Source: Metopolophium dirhodum (lineage: Eukaryota; Arthropoda; Insecta; Hemiptera; Aphididae). Taken from it: a DNA stretch of 64,000 bases. Positions 41,166-55,092 of the stretch are shown here, in pieces. How positions within the stretch are numbered: the stretch's first letter is position 1; each line of letters opens with the position of its first letter. The notes beneath the pieces were generated by a model, which searched no databases, was not told the origin of the DNA, and was given only the letters and a program-made list of their open reading frames with translations. The position numbers were made by a program, and so were the translations under genes. The stretch is from NCBI RefSeq assembly GCF_019925205.1, contig NC_083562.1:16492001-16556000 (forward strand). The letters run 5' to 3'.

Positions 41166-41609
41166 AATTTAAACAAAATAAAAATCGTGGGGAAAAACGG
41201 TCGGCGGCCAAGATCGATTTTCTTTAAGACAGACCAACGGAAAAAATTTCGTGGTATGGTTATGGGTTATAATATCCGGTCATGAATAACGTAAGCTATA
41301 GATCACGTCATGTACCAGTGATAAGTGATTCACATCTCACTGGAACACAGTGATCTGAAATTTAATCTCAATCTGATTCACCCCGATCTCATGCCATGTA
41401 GAGTTATTTAAATTGTATAGGTAAAGACTAACTAGGTATAACATAGTAGCTGAATACGGTTAACTACGTGTTGAATGTATACATAGCAAAACATAGACAT
41501 AATGTTGCATGAACCAAATTTAAAGTTGAAAACGAATTATTATAAAAACTCTTTATCAACAACAAGTGTAATAATATATTGAAGTATTTTTACTACCCAA
41601 ATAAGTGAC

Positions 41610-41690
41610 GCCAGTTACAAAAAAAAACATGCACCATCATAAATCAAATATAAGATAGGTTCACTCCACTCAGAATCTAAAATGTAATGA
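41610..41690 (-). repeat. Family A repeat, short 5'-end fragment, inverted
   Basis: TTCACTCCACTCAGAATCTAA at about 41659-41679, preceded by a diverged GCACCATCATAAATC, is the reverse complement of the first 70-80 bases of the family. The rest is missing. Confidence 0.5.
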
Positions 41691-42139
41691 TTTGTCATAA
41701 TATTTTTTCTTTTATTAATAATTCCTCAACATTTATTCATTATAATAATTATTATTGTATCCCAGAAAATCTAAAAAACGATCATAAATGTATATAATTA
41801 CAAATACAATATACTTAGCAACAAAATCAATTAAGTATTTTTAATATTTTCTACTGCTTTGTAATCAGCATTTATTTATTTATCCTATATTTAATAAAAG
41901 TATTTATTAACATTAACATTTTAATGTAATTAAATATTACGATTAACAGATTTTTTAATTGTATTTTAATACGTAATGCGCTATTAGGAATGCTGAAAGG
42001 TGCTCCAAAAATAATTAAATCAATTTTAATTTTTAAAAAAACTTTTTTTAATATACTAAATGGTAAATGTTATTTTTTGCAAATATAATTTATCCATAAT
42101 TATTGAAGTATGAAGTTTTATTATATTATTATATCACAT

Positions 42140-43540
42140 ATTTATATTTTAGATTCTGAGGGAAGCGATGCATGTATTGATTTTACAATGATGTGTGTTT
42201 TTTTTTATTTTTGTGTCTGTCATCACCTTTTAGGGCAGTAAAAATTCTTGGATTTTCTTCAACAGTATTTTTTCTGATAGGAAAGTGAATCTAGTTGGTA
42301 CTTTGTGGGGTCAAAATCAAAAATTGCCTAGTAGTTTAAAAAGTGCCATAAAAAACAAAATAAAAATTAAGGAAAACCGAGATTTTTTACGCAAAATCTG
42401 TTTTTGAGAAAATCGATTTTGATTTTTGGTGTAACTATAAAAAAAAATGACCGTAGGTACATGAAATTTTGACTGAATATTTATATCAGCTTTTTCTATA
42501 TACCATAACATTTTCCAAATATTTTGGCTTATTTTGAACTGTTTACGGACATTTTCAGTTTCCATTTTTTTTTAGTTTTTTTTTTTCTATGAATATGAAT
42601 AAAATATTATTTGTTGGTTAAAAAAATTAAAAATCCATAGTCACATTTATAAGTATTAAAAGTTCAAATATTGACAAAATACGTAAAAGTGACGAAAATT
42701 TGAAAATTATTTTGAGTTGGAAATTCATGAAAAATGTTCTATTTAAATCTAAGATTTTAAAATGTAATACAAGATTCCTCATAAGTTTGTCTACCATTAT
42801 TAAAAAAAAAAATGTATACAAGAAAGTCAAATTAAATTTTAATGAGCGTTTGAAATTCATATTTTTACAACATTTGATATTCACTCGATTTCTCACGTAA
42901 CGATTTTGCTATTTTGTTGTAACTAAAAAAACAATCACTGTAGATACTTGAAAATTTCACTGAATGTTTATATTAGCATGATCTATACACCATACAATTT
43001 TGAAAATAATTTGACTCTTTTTGATCTTTTTACGGACCATTTCAAATTTTAATTTTTTTTAGTTTTTTTTTCTATCAATACCAATAAAAATTGTATTTGT
43101 TGAGCCAAAAAGCGTGAAAAATTAATACGAGGCTCCTGATAAATTTTTACAATAGCAATTGAAAAATATTAAAAATACATACGCACAGTTTTTTTTTATA
43201 AGCATTTAAAATATAAATTTCGACAAAATTTATCGAATTTAAAATTTAATAATTATTTTGTAGTAAAAAATTTATAAAACGTTCAACTTTTATAGCTAAG
43301 GATTGAAAATTTTTAACAAGGTTCCACGTAAATAGGTTATAAATAAATAACTTTATTTACAATAATATCATCAAATATACTTAGTAATATCACAGGTTAA
43401 CAGACTGTAATCACTCAGAATCGTTTTTTTATACAACGATATTATATCGTAAAATTCAAATTTAACACCATCCATTACAGTGACCCACTTGTAACCTACT
43501 GTACCACAGAGTGACACCCACTTGTCCACCTTTTTAATTT
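42140..43540 (+). repeat. Family A interspersed repeat, full-length copy 2
   Basis: Nearly colinear with the copy at 23.1 kb: the same start (GATTCTGAGGGAAGCGATG at 42152), the same GTCTGTCATCACCTTTTAGG block, the same duplicated internal unit (about 42537 and 43018), and the same end (CCATTACAGTGACCCACTTG near 43470-43490). The close match over 1.4 kb suggests both descend from a recent active subfamily. Confidence 0.85.
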
Positions 43541-43889
43541 TGTTTTTGAATTGTCACAATTATTTATCTAAATGTATGATGTTTAAGTCTGGGAAATACT
43601 CAATTTCTGTAAAATGTTTTTGAATTAAAAATAATTACATTACATTACACTTAACACTTATACGATAATATTTATTATCCCTGTCAAATAATAATAAAAT
43701 AACAATAATACAACGACATGGATTATATTATTTCAGTATGTATAAAATACACGAATTTGTATTTAGTATAAGTAAAACGTTAAAAACATTATTCTATATT
43801 ATATCATTATTATTGCGGGTTCAGCACACTATAATACACATAGATAGATGATATAATATTATTGAACAACTCAACGATACCATCATTTT

Positions 43890-44640
43890 ACGACCATTTA
43901 ATGCGTTTACGGCTCAAAACATACACCAAACATTGTTTGCGTACTACACACATATAGCAGCGGCAGAATAACACTACGTGGTACCAATGAAGACGAGATT
44001 AATCCAGAGCCAGGATTCGGTATTGTTATATAGTTTCCATTAAATTAGGATTATGCGATCGGGGTCGTACTGAGCCGCTCTTGGATTGAGGTCATAGAGG
44101 TGATGAAACGTGGTGGTGTAATAATAATAATAAATATATTCATCTGGCGGTGTACCGAGGTCGCTGGGGCCATTAAAACGTGGATATATGCAATATTTCC
44201 TAAAACCGGGGATAATCCAGGAACAGTAAATCTTCGGGGACCTGAACTCTAACGCTTAGGCGCAATAAATTTGGGCAATTACAGTGTCCGCCAGCAAACG
44301 GCGAGCACAAATCTAAACGGCAAACGCATCCGGGAAAAATACAAGCCAAAGAAAAACGAAAATAAGTAGAATGAGTGGCAGTGTTTGTGGTGCTTTGGTG
44401 TTTTTATGGTTGGAGGGGGGAGGGGAGAGAAAAATAGTAAAACGAAAACAGGCGGTCGGTTTTCCGAGATAAAGAAAATCGCCCGGAGGTGTTATAGTAG
44501 TCCTCCACCTGAAGGGCTGCACCCTCATACTCACCGCGTAAAACGTCTTCTTTACCATCAATTACAATTCACATTCCCCAAGCTTAATTCCGGAATTTGC
44601 CTGGTATTAACGTTCGATTGCTTTTTAGATAAATGAATTG
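43890..44640. other. GC-richer island with TAATCC cluster and a minus-strand GTGAGT donor
   Basis: The island holds three copies of the K50-homeodomain core TAATCC (44000-44005, 44213-44218 and, reversed, 44048-44053), which suggests an enhancer bound by Otx/Bicoid/Gsc-type factors. On the minus strand ACGCG|GTGAGTATG is a strong donor after 44535, preceded by a short frame MVKKTFYA. It could be an alternative first exon inside the giant intron; its phase 0 would not match the phase-1 donor at 59967. Function is undetermined. Confidence 0.3.
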
Positions 44641-45059
44641 TAATTCATCTGGTTTTTTTTTTTGTATTTTAATAATACAATTTTTTAAGAGGCTTTACAA
44701 ACAATTTCTATTACTTATTATTTATTTTAATATAACGTTATTGAATAATAATAAAAAAAAACAATTCTACGTACAGAATAAAGGTATATTCATCAATTGA
44801 CAATAAGCGCATTAGGTTTTTATTCAATTTTAATTGTATTTTTACACTTAACTAAATATCAACATTGAAGCATTTGAATAGTTTCCATTTTGTTATAGCT
44901 AAAGTTATACATTTTAAAAACTAATAACTATAATATATTGTCCCACCCAACGTTTTCCAGGCCAAATATTTGTATTTTTAATAAACGTAAATGTATATAC
45001 CATATTTCTTCTAATTATAATATTAATATAGATAATATGTAACCAATTACAATCATTTA

Positions 45060-45895
45060 TATGAACAAACATTTTTATATTTTTTCAAAAGCTGAAAAAA
45101 AAATCATGTGTGAGCTACCTTTATCTGTCTATATAGGAGTTGAAAAATCAAGCTATAAACACCCTCCAAGTTTCAAGTAAGCAATTTATTCATATAACTT
45201 TTATTGAAAACAATCCAGTCGTTTTTTGAGGCTATTAACTTCGGATGAATCAACATCTAATTTTAGTTGTATGACTCGATTGGGCACTTGAAAAAATACA
45301 AATATATAAGTGTATCTTGGTTTTGGTGTACCTAGCTAACAGTTCACAGGCACATTTGCGTAACTTTTCGAATTTAAAAAGATGGACGATTAATTTGTGG
45401 TGGATTGGATATACCACTTGATATAAATCGAACGTGGTTCAAACTACTCATTAAACTTTCCTAATATCTCCAAGAACAATTGAAATTTTTCACAAAATCA
45501 GTTAAGTAGTTTTCAAAAACCTATAAAATAGCTACAAATATACATTCAAATGTTCATGTTTGTTCTAAGATATAATTTATTTATTCAAAACCATAAACGA
45601 GACGATTTGATGGATGATTTTATCTCATCTGCCCGAGTAACTAATGGTAACAATTTATATACAAAGAAAAATACTAATTTCTACTAATTACTTCTCCTAT
45701 AACCAATAGTAACCATTCATAAACTAACATTTGCGTCGTAAATCTTAAAATCCCTGTTTGAGCACCTCTCAGGGTCCAATAATTGTAAGCCATCTCAAAC
45801 GCACACAAAAAATGTTATAAAAATCGGTCCTGCCGTTTAGGAGTTCAGTGACATACACACGGACAGAAGAAATATATATATAAAGATTTACTATA
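45060..45895 (+). mobile_element. LINE/SINE-like repeat with typical 3' tail
   Basis: Near its end it reads AAAATCGGTCCTGCCGTTTA, then GGAGTTCAGTGACATACACA and a tail of ATATATATAAAG. This type of 3' end (a sentence-like CGGTCC..CCGTT block, then a microsatellite) is common to insect LINE-mobilised repeats. The 5' side has TCATGTGTGAGCTACCTTTA and GAAAACAATCCAGTCG. No reverse transcriptase frame is visible, so it is non-autonomous or 5'-truncated. Confidence 0.55.
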
Positions 45896-45899
45896 TTAT

Positions 45900-48800
45900 A
45901 TCATATTCAACAATAATTTATCTAACAATTATTACAAATCAAAAAACACTGTACCTTGGTGTTATGATATCCTTTGATAGTATCATTTTTACATGTATAT
46001 GTTTGAGAGTAGGAATTAAAATAACTCCAAAAATTCAGAATACCTATGTGCGTAAAATTGTATTTATGATAAAAAAATGTTAGTACCTAATAATTGTTTG
46101 GGTCAATATTGTGACACATTTGTCGAATATATTATTAATATTGACGTTAATGTTTTAAAACCATTGATTATACTGTCATACGATATCGAAATAAATGATT
46201 GAGATGTGAGATAAGGACAGACACCACGAGCGTCGTTGGAGGGCTGCAATTAGCAATCCGTGACTTATATTAAATACAATTTGACAGCCACATTGCAACA
46301 GGCCACAGCATCGTTTGAAATCTAAGTTAAGTACTGAATCGGGAGTTGTATGCTGTCCAGCATTTTTATTTTATGATTTAATGATACAAAATGTTATCAA
46401 TTTTATACAATGAAATCGATGTCGATATAAAATATACATCCGAAAAAGCCAACCAACTACTCCTTATATATGGATTGGTGTAAATATCGACAGCAACAGG
46501 GTTTGAAAAAATGCTTGAGGAATGTAGTTGCAGTGTCTAAACGTTTGTGTATATTTTTTTTGACCTAGACGTGGTATCGGCTGAAAATAGCGATTATTCT
46601 GTTATGAATAATTATGAAAATATATGTTTATCTGCTTGCAACAATTATAATATATTAATATATATTAAAATAATTGTAATCCTACAATTTGTATAATATA
46701 ATAATAACTTTCAGGAATATTAACAAACAATTATTATTGTTCTAAAACGTCATTATAAAATATTCGTTTGTGGTATATCATTATTTTTTGAAAAGAAAAA
46801 AATATGTTAGTATGGTAATATTAAAATCCGAGTCTTTCGTAAATTATATAGATTTAAGGCCACTATAGGCAGTGCAAAATGGAGATTGCGGTGGGTACTG
46901 ACTGTACACCACATTTAGTAAATAATTCATTAGTTTTATAAAGATATTATTATAGTGGAAATACGTCAATACCAATAATGTATTATTAATGATGGCACTT
47001 CTTAAAAAAAATTAATATTTCAATAACGTATTTGGCTTATGAGATCTTAATTTATTATTATAATATTACACTCATCATAATTATACACATAATACATTTT
47101 AGTTGATTATCAATGCAATGGTCTTAAGATTTAAGGTTAACAATATTATTTAATTTAATGGGAACTATGGTACATATGACAATATATTATTCTAAAATAA
47201 AAAATAATAATGATAATAATAATAATCAACTATCATAATGGTTTAATTTGTATTTAAATCATATACTTATATTACGTTTATGTCACGAGTCACATTGTTC
47301 AAAATAAGTCAATGAAACATTACCAGAAGTATTTCTATTTTATGTTTAGATAAATTCAAAAACTGTTTACGATTTTTATAGTTATAATAAATTATTGTAC
47401 ATGCTTTTCGATACTTCATAATTAAATAGTCTTGAGCTATAAACACAAGTAGGTAGTTTACCATTATCGATTTAAGGTTGCTATAGCGTTTGTGTAATCT
47501 AGTAATATCGGTCAACCGCATCTCATACAACCCTCCGTCTTGAAACTTCACATTTAATGTGTGCGCCTATTCCCAAAAAAATAACGTAAATAACTTATAC
47601 TTTTGTAACCCATCGAAAACTAGCGCATTTCGTGTCGCATAAACAATATCATAAAATCGCTTATAGCACAAGATTTTTCTCGGGAGAGTGTTTTCCCCTT
47701 CTCGCCACTATCCACGCCTGGGTCCTAGTCCTCGATAGGTCCATTGTTTGTTTGACCACAATGTTTTATGAGTCGCTCGTACTTTGGCCTCAGGCCAGCT
47801 GAAAAATGTACCTAACATAAAAATCGCCCTGCTCCAAACAGCATTTGACCATCATTTGACAATGATAATTTTTCATCCCTTGAACACTGGTGTATGTAAA
47901 AGTTTTCCCCGGATACAGTAATCGAGTCGTTTTACTCGTATATTTTGGGATGACCCCGACATTTCAACGGAATTACACACGGTTTTTTTTTTTATTACAT
48001 ACGAACTATACAACTGTCCAACAATAAATATCAGCATGTTTCAACGTGTTTATATTCCATGTTCAATAAGCGATCCGTGTGTTTATAAAACATAACCATT
48101 AATATTTATATTCCACTTCTGATTATTCTGAATTTCGTGATTTAACAACTTTCATCTACTGAATTAATTATACCTACGGTAAAATATTTTTTGTGAAACC
48201 CAAACGTAAATACTAAATATACTATCCAAAATGTCTATTCAAAAATTGTTTATCAAATTATAGTTATGAACTAGATGAAGGATTGAAAAATGTAATATAT
48301 TTTTATACTTTCATTACCAAAATTATACGTTTTCTTAAAAAATGACTCGTTAATTAAATAGCATTGTTGTATTAGCTTTTAAATAATTCTAATCACTCAA
48401 TAATGAATTGAACCACATTTTAAAACCTAATACAAATATGTTAAAATAAAATTTATTTTACCAATAATAACCCTCGAAATAGGGAGATCGAAAATACATA
48501 AATATATTATATTTATTACACAACATTATAAACAATTTGTAACAAATGATGTATAGGCATGTGTATGAACACTGTAAAAACAAACTAAACACGTGTTACA
48601 TTTGAAGACATTATTATTTGATAGTTTCCTTAGTAATGCTAGATGATGGATGATTATTCTCATTGAACAATTTTTATTAGTAAATATAGTGATTTACAAA
48701 GTAACTACTATTATAAATTATAACCATAAATTATTGCATGATGTCATCATTAAAAGGGGCTATGTGCCCTTTAAATATTTAAACATCGCAACCTATTACA

Positions 48801-49390
48801 TGATGGGTACATTTTTAGTGACGTTTGGGTATTAGTTTCGAACGCTACTGAAAAATAAGTGGGTCGTTATATCCATCAGAAATAAAAAGTGTTGATGGAT
48901 GACGTTTATGAAAAATGAGATAATTTGTATTTGACGATAAATCTAATGCTTTTTTTGCAACGTAACATTTTAATATCTTACTTAAAACATATTTAAAAAA
49001 CAAATGTCTCTCTATATAAAATAAACTTAGTATAATATCTCTATAAAGTTTTGTACAGTTCAAAAGTTGAAAGTTCAAACAAGGAATACATTTTATGTTT
49101 AAATGTTGGTATAAAATAACATAATATATGTCAAACAAATGGCGAGAGTGTAACTTGACATAGGTTATGCCTTATTGTAATATATTATACTGTACATAAA
49201 AGTTATCGAGAAAAGAATGAATCTAGTGTATATCTTACTTGATATAATATTTTCAATTCATAGTGATTTCGAGATGAAAAATCTATATAAGTTAATGTTT
49301 ATAATGTGGTTTACGATTTACTCAGATAATATGCTGATTTAATTGTATTCGTACAACTATAGACATTCTATTGATACAATGATACAAATA
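45900..49390. other. AT-rich non-coding DNA around the 47.6-48.0 kb block
   Basis: Includes an (AAT)n-like tract at about 47202-47227 and chance frames at 47309-47551 and 48845-49138. Nothing recognisable. Confidence 0.45.
47600..47970. other. GC-richer unique block containing a GGCC-rich palindrome
   Basis: Non-repetitive DNA with even composition. A perfect 13-base inverted repeat TGGCCTCAGGCCA lies at about 47786-47798. Directly beside it is a minus-strand acceptor-like CATTTTTCAG (rc of 47801-47810), but no donor follows. There are no convincing open frames. Confidence 0.2.
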
Positions 49391-49403
49391 CAGGCTATTG
49401 CAA

Positions 49404-49430
49404 CCTTACCTGACGTCACGTGAACGAAAT
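49404..49430. promoter_or_regulatory. Overlapping CRE and E-box beside a minus-strand donor-like site
   Basis: TGACGTCA (49411-49418) overlaps CACGTG (49417-49422). These are perfect palindromic cores for CREB/ATF and bHLH factors. On the minus strand the same bases read GACGTCAG|GTAAGG, a donor-like junction after 49410. Regulatory use is a guess from motif quality. Confidence 0.3.
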
Positions 49431-50149
49431 AGAAAGGATTATTGTGACGCAACGATAGTTACCATGCAAAAGCTAAATACAATATTTTTGTTTAGGCTTT
49501 GAATTAATTTATAATTTTTCTATTTGTGTATATTATCGTATTAATTAAAATGGTTAATCTATGGTCATTTAAATTTTCAACTAGAGGTTTCTTTCCACAT
49601 CTCCAACGCATTCTACGGCCACATAAAGTTTCCTGGGAAATCTACAACAGTACTAAATGTCATAAAAGTGATTTACGAGGTCCATTACACGGTATTTTCA
49701 GCAATTCCATTTTCCTCTTTTGGCCAACAACCTAACCACACGAGTCAATTGATTGTTGTTACTGGATCAAATGGCTTACATAATGACAGTTGGAAATACC
49801 AGTAATTTTTTTATATGTATATATATTTGGAAATATTAGTAGGTACACCGAAAACATTCAATGATATTGTTAGGTGCTTTTGAATTATTCATACAAAATT
49901 TAGTCTCCATGATAGCTGGTTGTTATGGAACTAATCCAATGTATCCTAATGCTTTACGCAGTAGGTAAATATTTCTGACTAACTAAACCCGATTTGGGAT
50001 AGCGATCATCACCAGACACATATTGTTACAATTAAATTGTTTGTGAAATTAAAACAATTTAGTGTAAATAGTTTACTATGTATAATAAATTATTAATTAT
50101 ATTGTTTGATATACCTTAATTTTCATAATTTAGTGGTTTCAAGTTAAAA

Positions 50150-51022
50150 AAAGGTGGGAATGTTAAGGTGTTTCTCTGGTGTACAGTAGGTTACAAGTGG
50201 AACACTGTAATGGATGGGGTTGAATTTGAATTTAATGATATAATATCATTGTATACGAAAAACGATTCTGAGCGAAGGTTAGTCAACCTAAGATATATTG
50301 CTAAGTATATTTTATGATATTTTTGTAAATAAAATTATTTATTTATCTATTTACGTGAAACCTTGTTTTACATTTTCAATCCTTAGCTATAAAAGTTGAA
50401 CATTTTAGACATTTTTAAATTTTAAATTTGATAAAATAAATGTTGTCAAAATTTGAACTTTGAAAGTCTATAAAAAAAATTGTGCCTATGTATTTTTAAT
50501 ATTTTTCAACTGCTATTGTAACAATATACCAGGAACCTATATTACATTTTCACGCTTTTTAACCCAACAAATAAAATTTGATTGATATTTATAAAAAAAA
50601 AACAAACAAAATTTTAAATTTTAAATGTCTGTAAACATCTCGAAATTAGTAAAAATATTTTGAAAATGTTATATAAATAGTCAGTGCAAACGTCATGTAT
50701 CTACAGTTATTTGTTTTAGAGTTACATCAAAAATCAAAATCAATTTTGTCGAAAACCGATTTTGCGTAAAAATAAATTTTTAAAACGTTTTTCCTTCATT
50801 TTTGTTTTGTTTTTCCCTGCTCGTTTGAAAACTATTGAGAATTTTAAATTTGAACCTCCTGATTGCACCAACTAGATTTACTTTCCCATCGAATAAGATG
50901 TTCTCCAAAGAAAATCGAAGCAGTGTTTCTACCCCAAACGGTGATGAAAGACACAACAAAATAAAAATAAAAAGCACACATCATTGTAAAATCAATACAT
51001 CCATTGCTCCACTCAGAATCTA
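50150..51022 (-). repeat. Family A repeat, short form, inverted orientation
   Basis: Reverse complement of the family. It begins with the 3' block (GTTACAAGTGGAACACTGTAATGG), then ACGATTCTGAGCGAAGG, and ends with CCACTCAGAATC at 51009-51020. It is about 0.87 kb, and only one copy of the internal unit is present, unlike the 1.4 kb copies. Open frames on both strands near 50780-51023 are incidental. Confidence 0.8.
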
Positions 51023-51024
51023 AA

Positions 51025-53330
51025 AAAAAATCAGTCGCAAAAATATAAATCTATAGGTACTTACTTATATCATTACTACTATGTAAACCCATATACGAAA
51101 AAATAAATTATAATACGTTTTTCCAATAATTACGTCTTTACCTTATTTATATCAACCTCCAAATTAAACATGAATAAAAAAAATATATTTCAGTTACTTA
51201 TATATGATTAACAATATTAAAATATTTACCCATTTATCATTTTTTTTTCTTGATGGATGATATTTTCGGGATTTATTATGTTAATTTACCTGAGGTTGGA
51301 AACATTTTGTTCAGAAAGTTTTTGTTAGTTGTTTGTTTTTTTTTAAAAAAAGTTCATGGCCATTAATTTTTTAATGGTGAGTATTTTATTAAGTTAAAAA
51401 TAAAATATATTTTAATACTTATTTGAGTAAAACAACTTTAGTTTTGATGAAAATAAAATTTAACTGTTTTTTCAATTGGGATTTTTATTTGAACTAATAA
51501 ATTGTATTTCTTTATAAAAATTAATATTTGATCTAAAAAAAGTATACTTAAATAAAAATAATCAAATATAATGCTAATGACCTTAGTTGTCGGAGCAGAA
51601 ATCTATAATTTCAAGACCAATAAGAAATAAAAAATAATAATAAATCATTTATTTACCCATTATAGTTTATTTTTTAATTAATTTAAATTAATCGGTTAAC
51701 ATACATTATTTCAGAAAGTATTAACTTATAGTAAATTGTAATGCAAAGTATATGAAAGGAAATAATATATATATATTATTAACATCATAAGCTATTCAAC
51801 ACAACGAGATAGTATGAGGATCTTGAATAAGTAAAGATAGATTTATTGTTATACTGAAATATTGAAGAGCATCATACTATAGGTACTGTCATATATAATA
51901 ACAAGCAATAATGATTTATGAATTCACATGTATAGTAAAATTATATATATCAACGAAAAAATGTGAACTCTAAAGTCTAAACAAAAACATTGTAGAATTT
52001 TGAAAAGTATCACCAAGATTTATATAAATCACATAAACCACTGAAATGTATAGAAAATGGATTTGATAACATTTTTTAAAGAAAATTCTCGTTTACCTAT
52101 TCGTTTTTAACAATAACTAGTGATTGTAACTGTTTTTCATGCATTTATCTGAAGTTCAAAACCACAAACATAATGTTAGCAGTTAGCACACTATCTATTT
52201 CATGGAAATGTCCTTATCAGTTATCATCATATTATTAAAGTTGACATTAATTTTACGTAACTTAGTAGTACTATAAAACATGTTCAAATAAATGTAACTG
52301 AATGCCCCAGTTCAATTGATAACAAAGTTTTAATAATATTTAGACAATAAATTGGATCAAATGAGATAAAGTACCGAGCATTTTTTAATTATGATAAATA
52401 TATGTATATATTACGTTTAAGTACTTATAACATAAAGAAAATAAATTATAAAAAGTAATCGTTTTTATTCTTTCTTTTAAACATCTTAGATTTTAGCGCT
52501 TTATAAATATTATATAGAAAAAACTCATTTAATAATAATATATATTAGGTATATATAAATTAATAAATACAATTAACTTGATTAATTTATGACGGTAAAT
52601 GAATAATTACAAAAATATACGATAGTTCGTCAAAACATTGAACATTAAAATTAATAGAATTACAGTTAAGGTACATAACTGAATGTATTAACTGTGAATT
52701 ATTATTGAGTATTTAATTAGTATTCAACATTTGTTTAGTAATTTAAAAATAAGACTGCTAATATCATCTAACTCAATTTTCCACAACGCAGAATAGTGAT
52801 ACCTAGTGTAACATTTGTAAAATTTAAAAAGAATAATAAATCATGACTTTTTGAAAACTAATTTGAGCAGAAATCTGTTAAATTCGTCTTTGCTGAGATT
52901 CAATTTAAACCAATTTGATGGTTGCCGGTACTTTCCGCTGCTTCGTCTTTAACTCCTTTAACTCAGATATCTACTAATAGAATCAAATAAGGGACTTCTG
53001 AAAGTATCAATTCTACTTGATGTCCAATAGATATAGATTTAGTATAGTTCTATTTGTACACCAAATAACAAAAAAAAAAAGACGAACACCAAGTACGTCA
53101 CTATGAAAGTTATTCATACCTGGTGGTGGATCAGTATCTCAAAATCTAAAATATTAATTTAGAACTTTTTAAAGAAATATTTTGCTATCTATTTTTATAT
53201 TCGAGACTATCCTAAATATGTATTATTTCCAAGTACTTAAGTAGTAGGTAGTCTGATTACGTTTATTTTAATTATTGTAAATTGAGCAATTGAAATATTG
53301 TGGCGGATGTGCTATAATATTTCATATTAT
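51025..53330. other. AT-rich non-coding DNA with one less AT-rich patch
   Basis: The patch at 52870-53110 has short minus-strand open stretches (for example SSGKYRQPSNWFKLN) that hint at an old coding or element fragment, but no family is recognised. Confidence 0.4.
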
Positions 53331-53334
53331 TTAC

Positions 53335-53500
53335 TTATTCTCATGGTCCTTTGTGAGCTCACCGAATTCCTTAGCATGGATAGCGAAGGTGACATATAAG
53401 TCGCTTACCAGTAATTCATGAACTAGCGGCAAGAACCATTTCTCATTCACGTGGGATTTCCAATTCAAGAAATTATAATTATACAGCGTATATCATACAC
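53335..53500 (-). other. Short protein-like minus-strand frame, unrecognised
   Basis: About 50 minus-strand codons are open, ending in a stop near 53336. The peptide (NEKWFLPLVHELLVSDLY then TFAIHAKEFGELTKDHENK) has protein-like composition, and the frame is embedded in very AT-rich DNA. CTG|GTAAGC on the same strand (near 53408) is donor-like. It may be a fragment of a transposed gene or element. There is no start codon and no family is recognised. Confidence 0.2.
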
Positions 53501-54729
53501 GTTAATGAAATAGGTACGTATAGTTTAAGGTAGTTCGTTTTGTCTTATTGGGTTTCATTTTATTTTAGTGTATTTTTCATTGGGTTCGTAAACAACAACT
53601 TTTCTTATTGCAATCAATTTTCTTACGTATAATATACTTCTAAGCACTGCTTAGGTAGTTTGTAGAAACTATCATTTTTAATTAACTCAAGTAACTTTTG
53701 AGTTACTTTAAATTAATTTGTTTAATCATTTCATTCATCATTATCATTAAAAAATATAAATGTTTATAATATATTTTATGTATAATTAATAATAAAACTT
53801 ATGTTTAACTTATGAAATATAATAATAAATTATTATGTTACTTAAATAGTTGGATTCCTATGGTAAAAACGAAGTATAATATTATAAACATAGGTAGGTA
53901 ATAATATATTATAACATACCTATGCTAGATTCGGGATTCCTTAATTTACTTTAAAATTGTAAACACAATTAATTTAATATGGTACTATTAATAATGATAT
54001 AAAGATAATAATAAAATACAAGTTATATGTATGTGATAGTATAAAACTCAATTTTATCTGATAATTTTCATTTTATTTTATTAAAAATATTTGATATGCC
54101 ACAAACTTAAATTTGATTACGTTTAACAAACACAATGCAAGATTTTAAGATTTGGTTTGGTGTATTCAAACACGTGTTATATTATACTTAAGCCTCAACA
54201 TAAACAAAATTTGAATAAAACAATTATGATTTTACTATAATAGGTAGGCACTTTCATGACCCGATTGATCGTACAAAGAGTTTAAAATAATTGACAATGT
54301 AACTATTGAAATAGTTTAAATTAAAGCAGACTTAATAATAAATTAATTTTAACGAATATGAAGTGTATGCTCACATCTGAGTTAGTTTAGACATGAGATT
54401 GTGTAATAGTTTTGACATTTCGTGATAAATTTACCAAATCTACTCTCGATAAAGGTACGATATTGTTTCAAAGCAGACGCCATTAGAAATTAATACATTT
54501 TGAAATTATCAATTTCTAAATACTGATAACATCAAGTACCAAATAAATATGATATGGATGTCATTGCAATTTAAATTAAGAAAACAAAAAACAAATTATG
54601 TAATTTTCCAATTAAATAAATAAATAAATCGATAATGATCTTTAAATTATGAGGTGTTTTGTAAAAATTGAATAATTTATCATTAGAAGTTAGTAGTGAC
54701 AATAAGTGGGACAGTGAAAATACTATTTT

Positions 54730-55092
54730 ACCATTGTGCTAAGATGATGGTGCAGACGGTTGGCAATAATTCGCTCAAAATACAAAAGTAGCCATGAAGG
54801 TATAATATGTTGTACACTTGTTTGCGATTTCGGGGTCGATCCATACGAGCGATGTCGTGATATACCGGCCTTCTGATGATTAAACGACCCAGCGACCGGT
54901 CATCCAGGGACCGAAATCCCTACACATTAATTACACAGACCGAGCTGGTAACTACCATAAAAGCCTTATATTTTCAGCGATACGTTCCAACTACCGGTCC
55001 GGAGCTAATTCTTCAACGTCTGTCCAATAAGCACCGTGAAGGGTTGATATGGATTCAATTATTCGTCACCACCACTCGACTCAATTGAAAAT
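54730..55092 (+). other. Even-composition block with a 70-codon plus frame, unrecognised
   Basis: An ATG at 54876 opens 70 codons (MIKRPSDRSSRDRN at its start, WIQLFVTTTRLN at its end) to a stop at 55086-55088. TATTTTCAG ending near 54978 is acceptor-like and would put the second half of the frame in an exon. The composition contrasts with the AT-rich flanks, so this is probably unique, constrained or formerly coding DNA. I do not recognise it. Confidence 0.2.

Noticed and set aside
42317..42900. Overlapping open frames on both strands
   Set aside because: They lie inside the full-length family A repeat, are not shared as open frames by other copies, and have no recognisable domain.
49404..49412. 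CAG|GTAAGG on the minus strand as a third ratchet point
   Set aside because: The sequence before the CAG (ACGTGACGT) lacks any pyrimidine tract, so it is not an acceptor.
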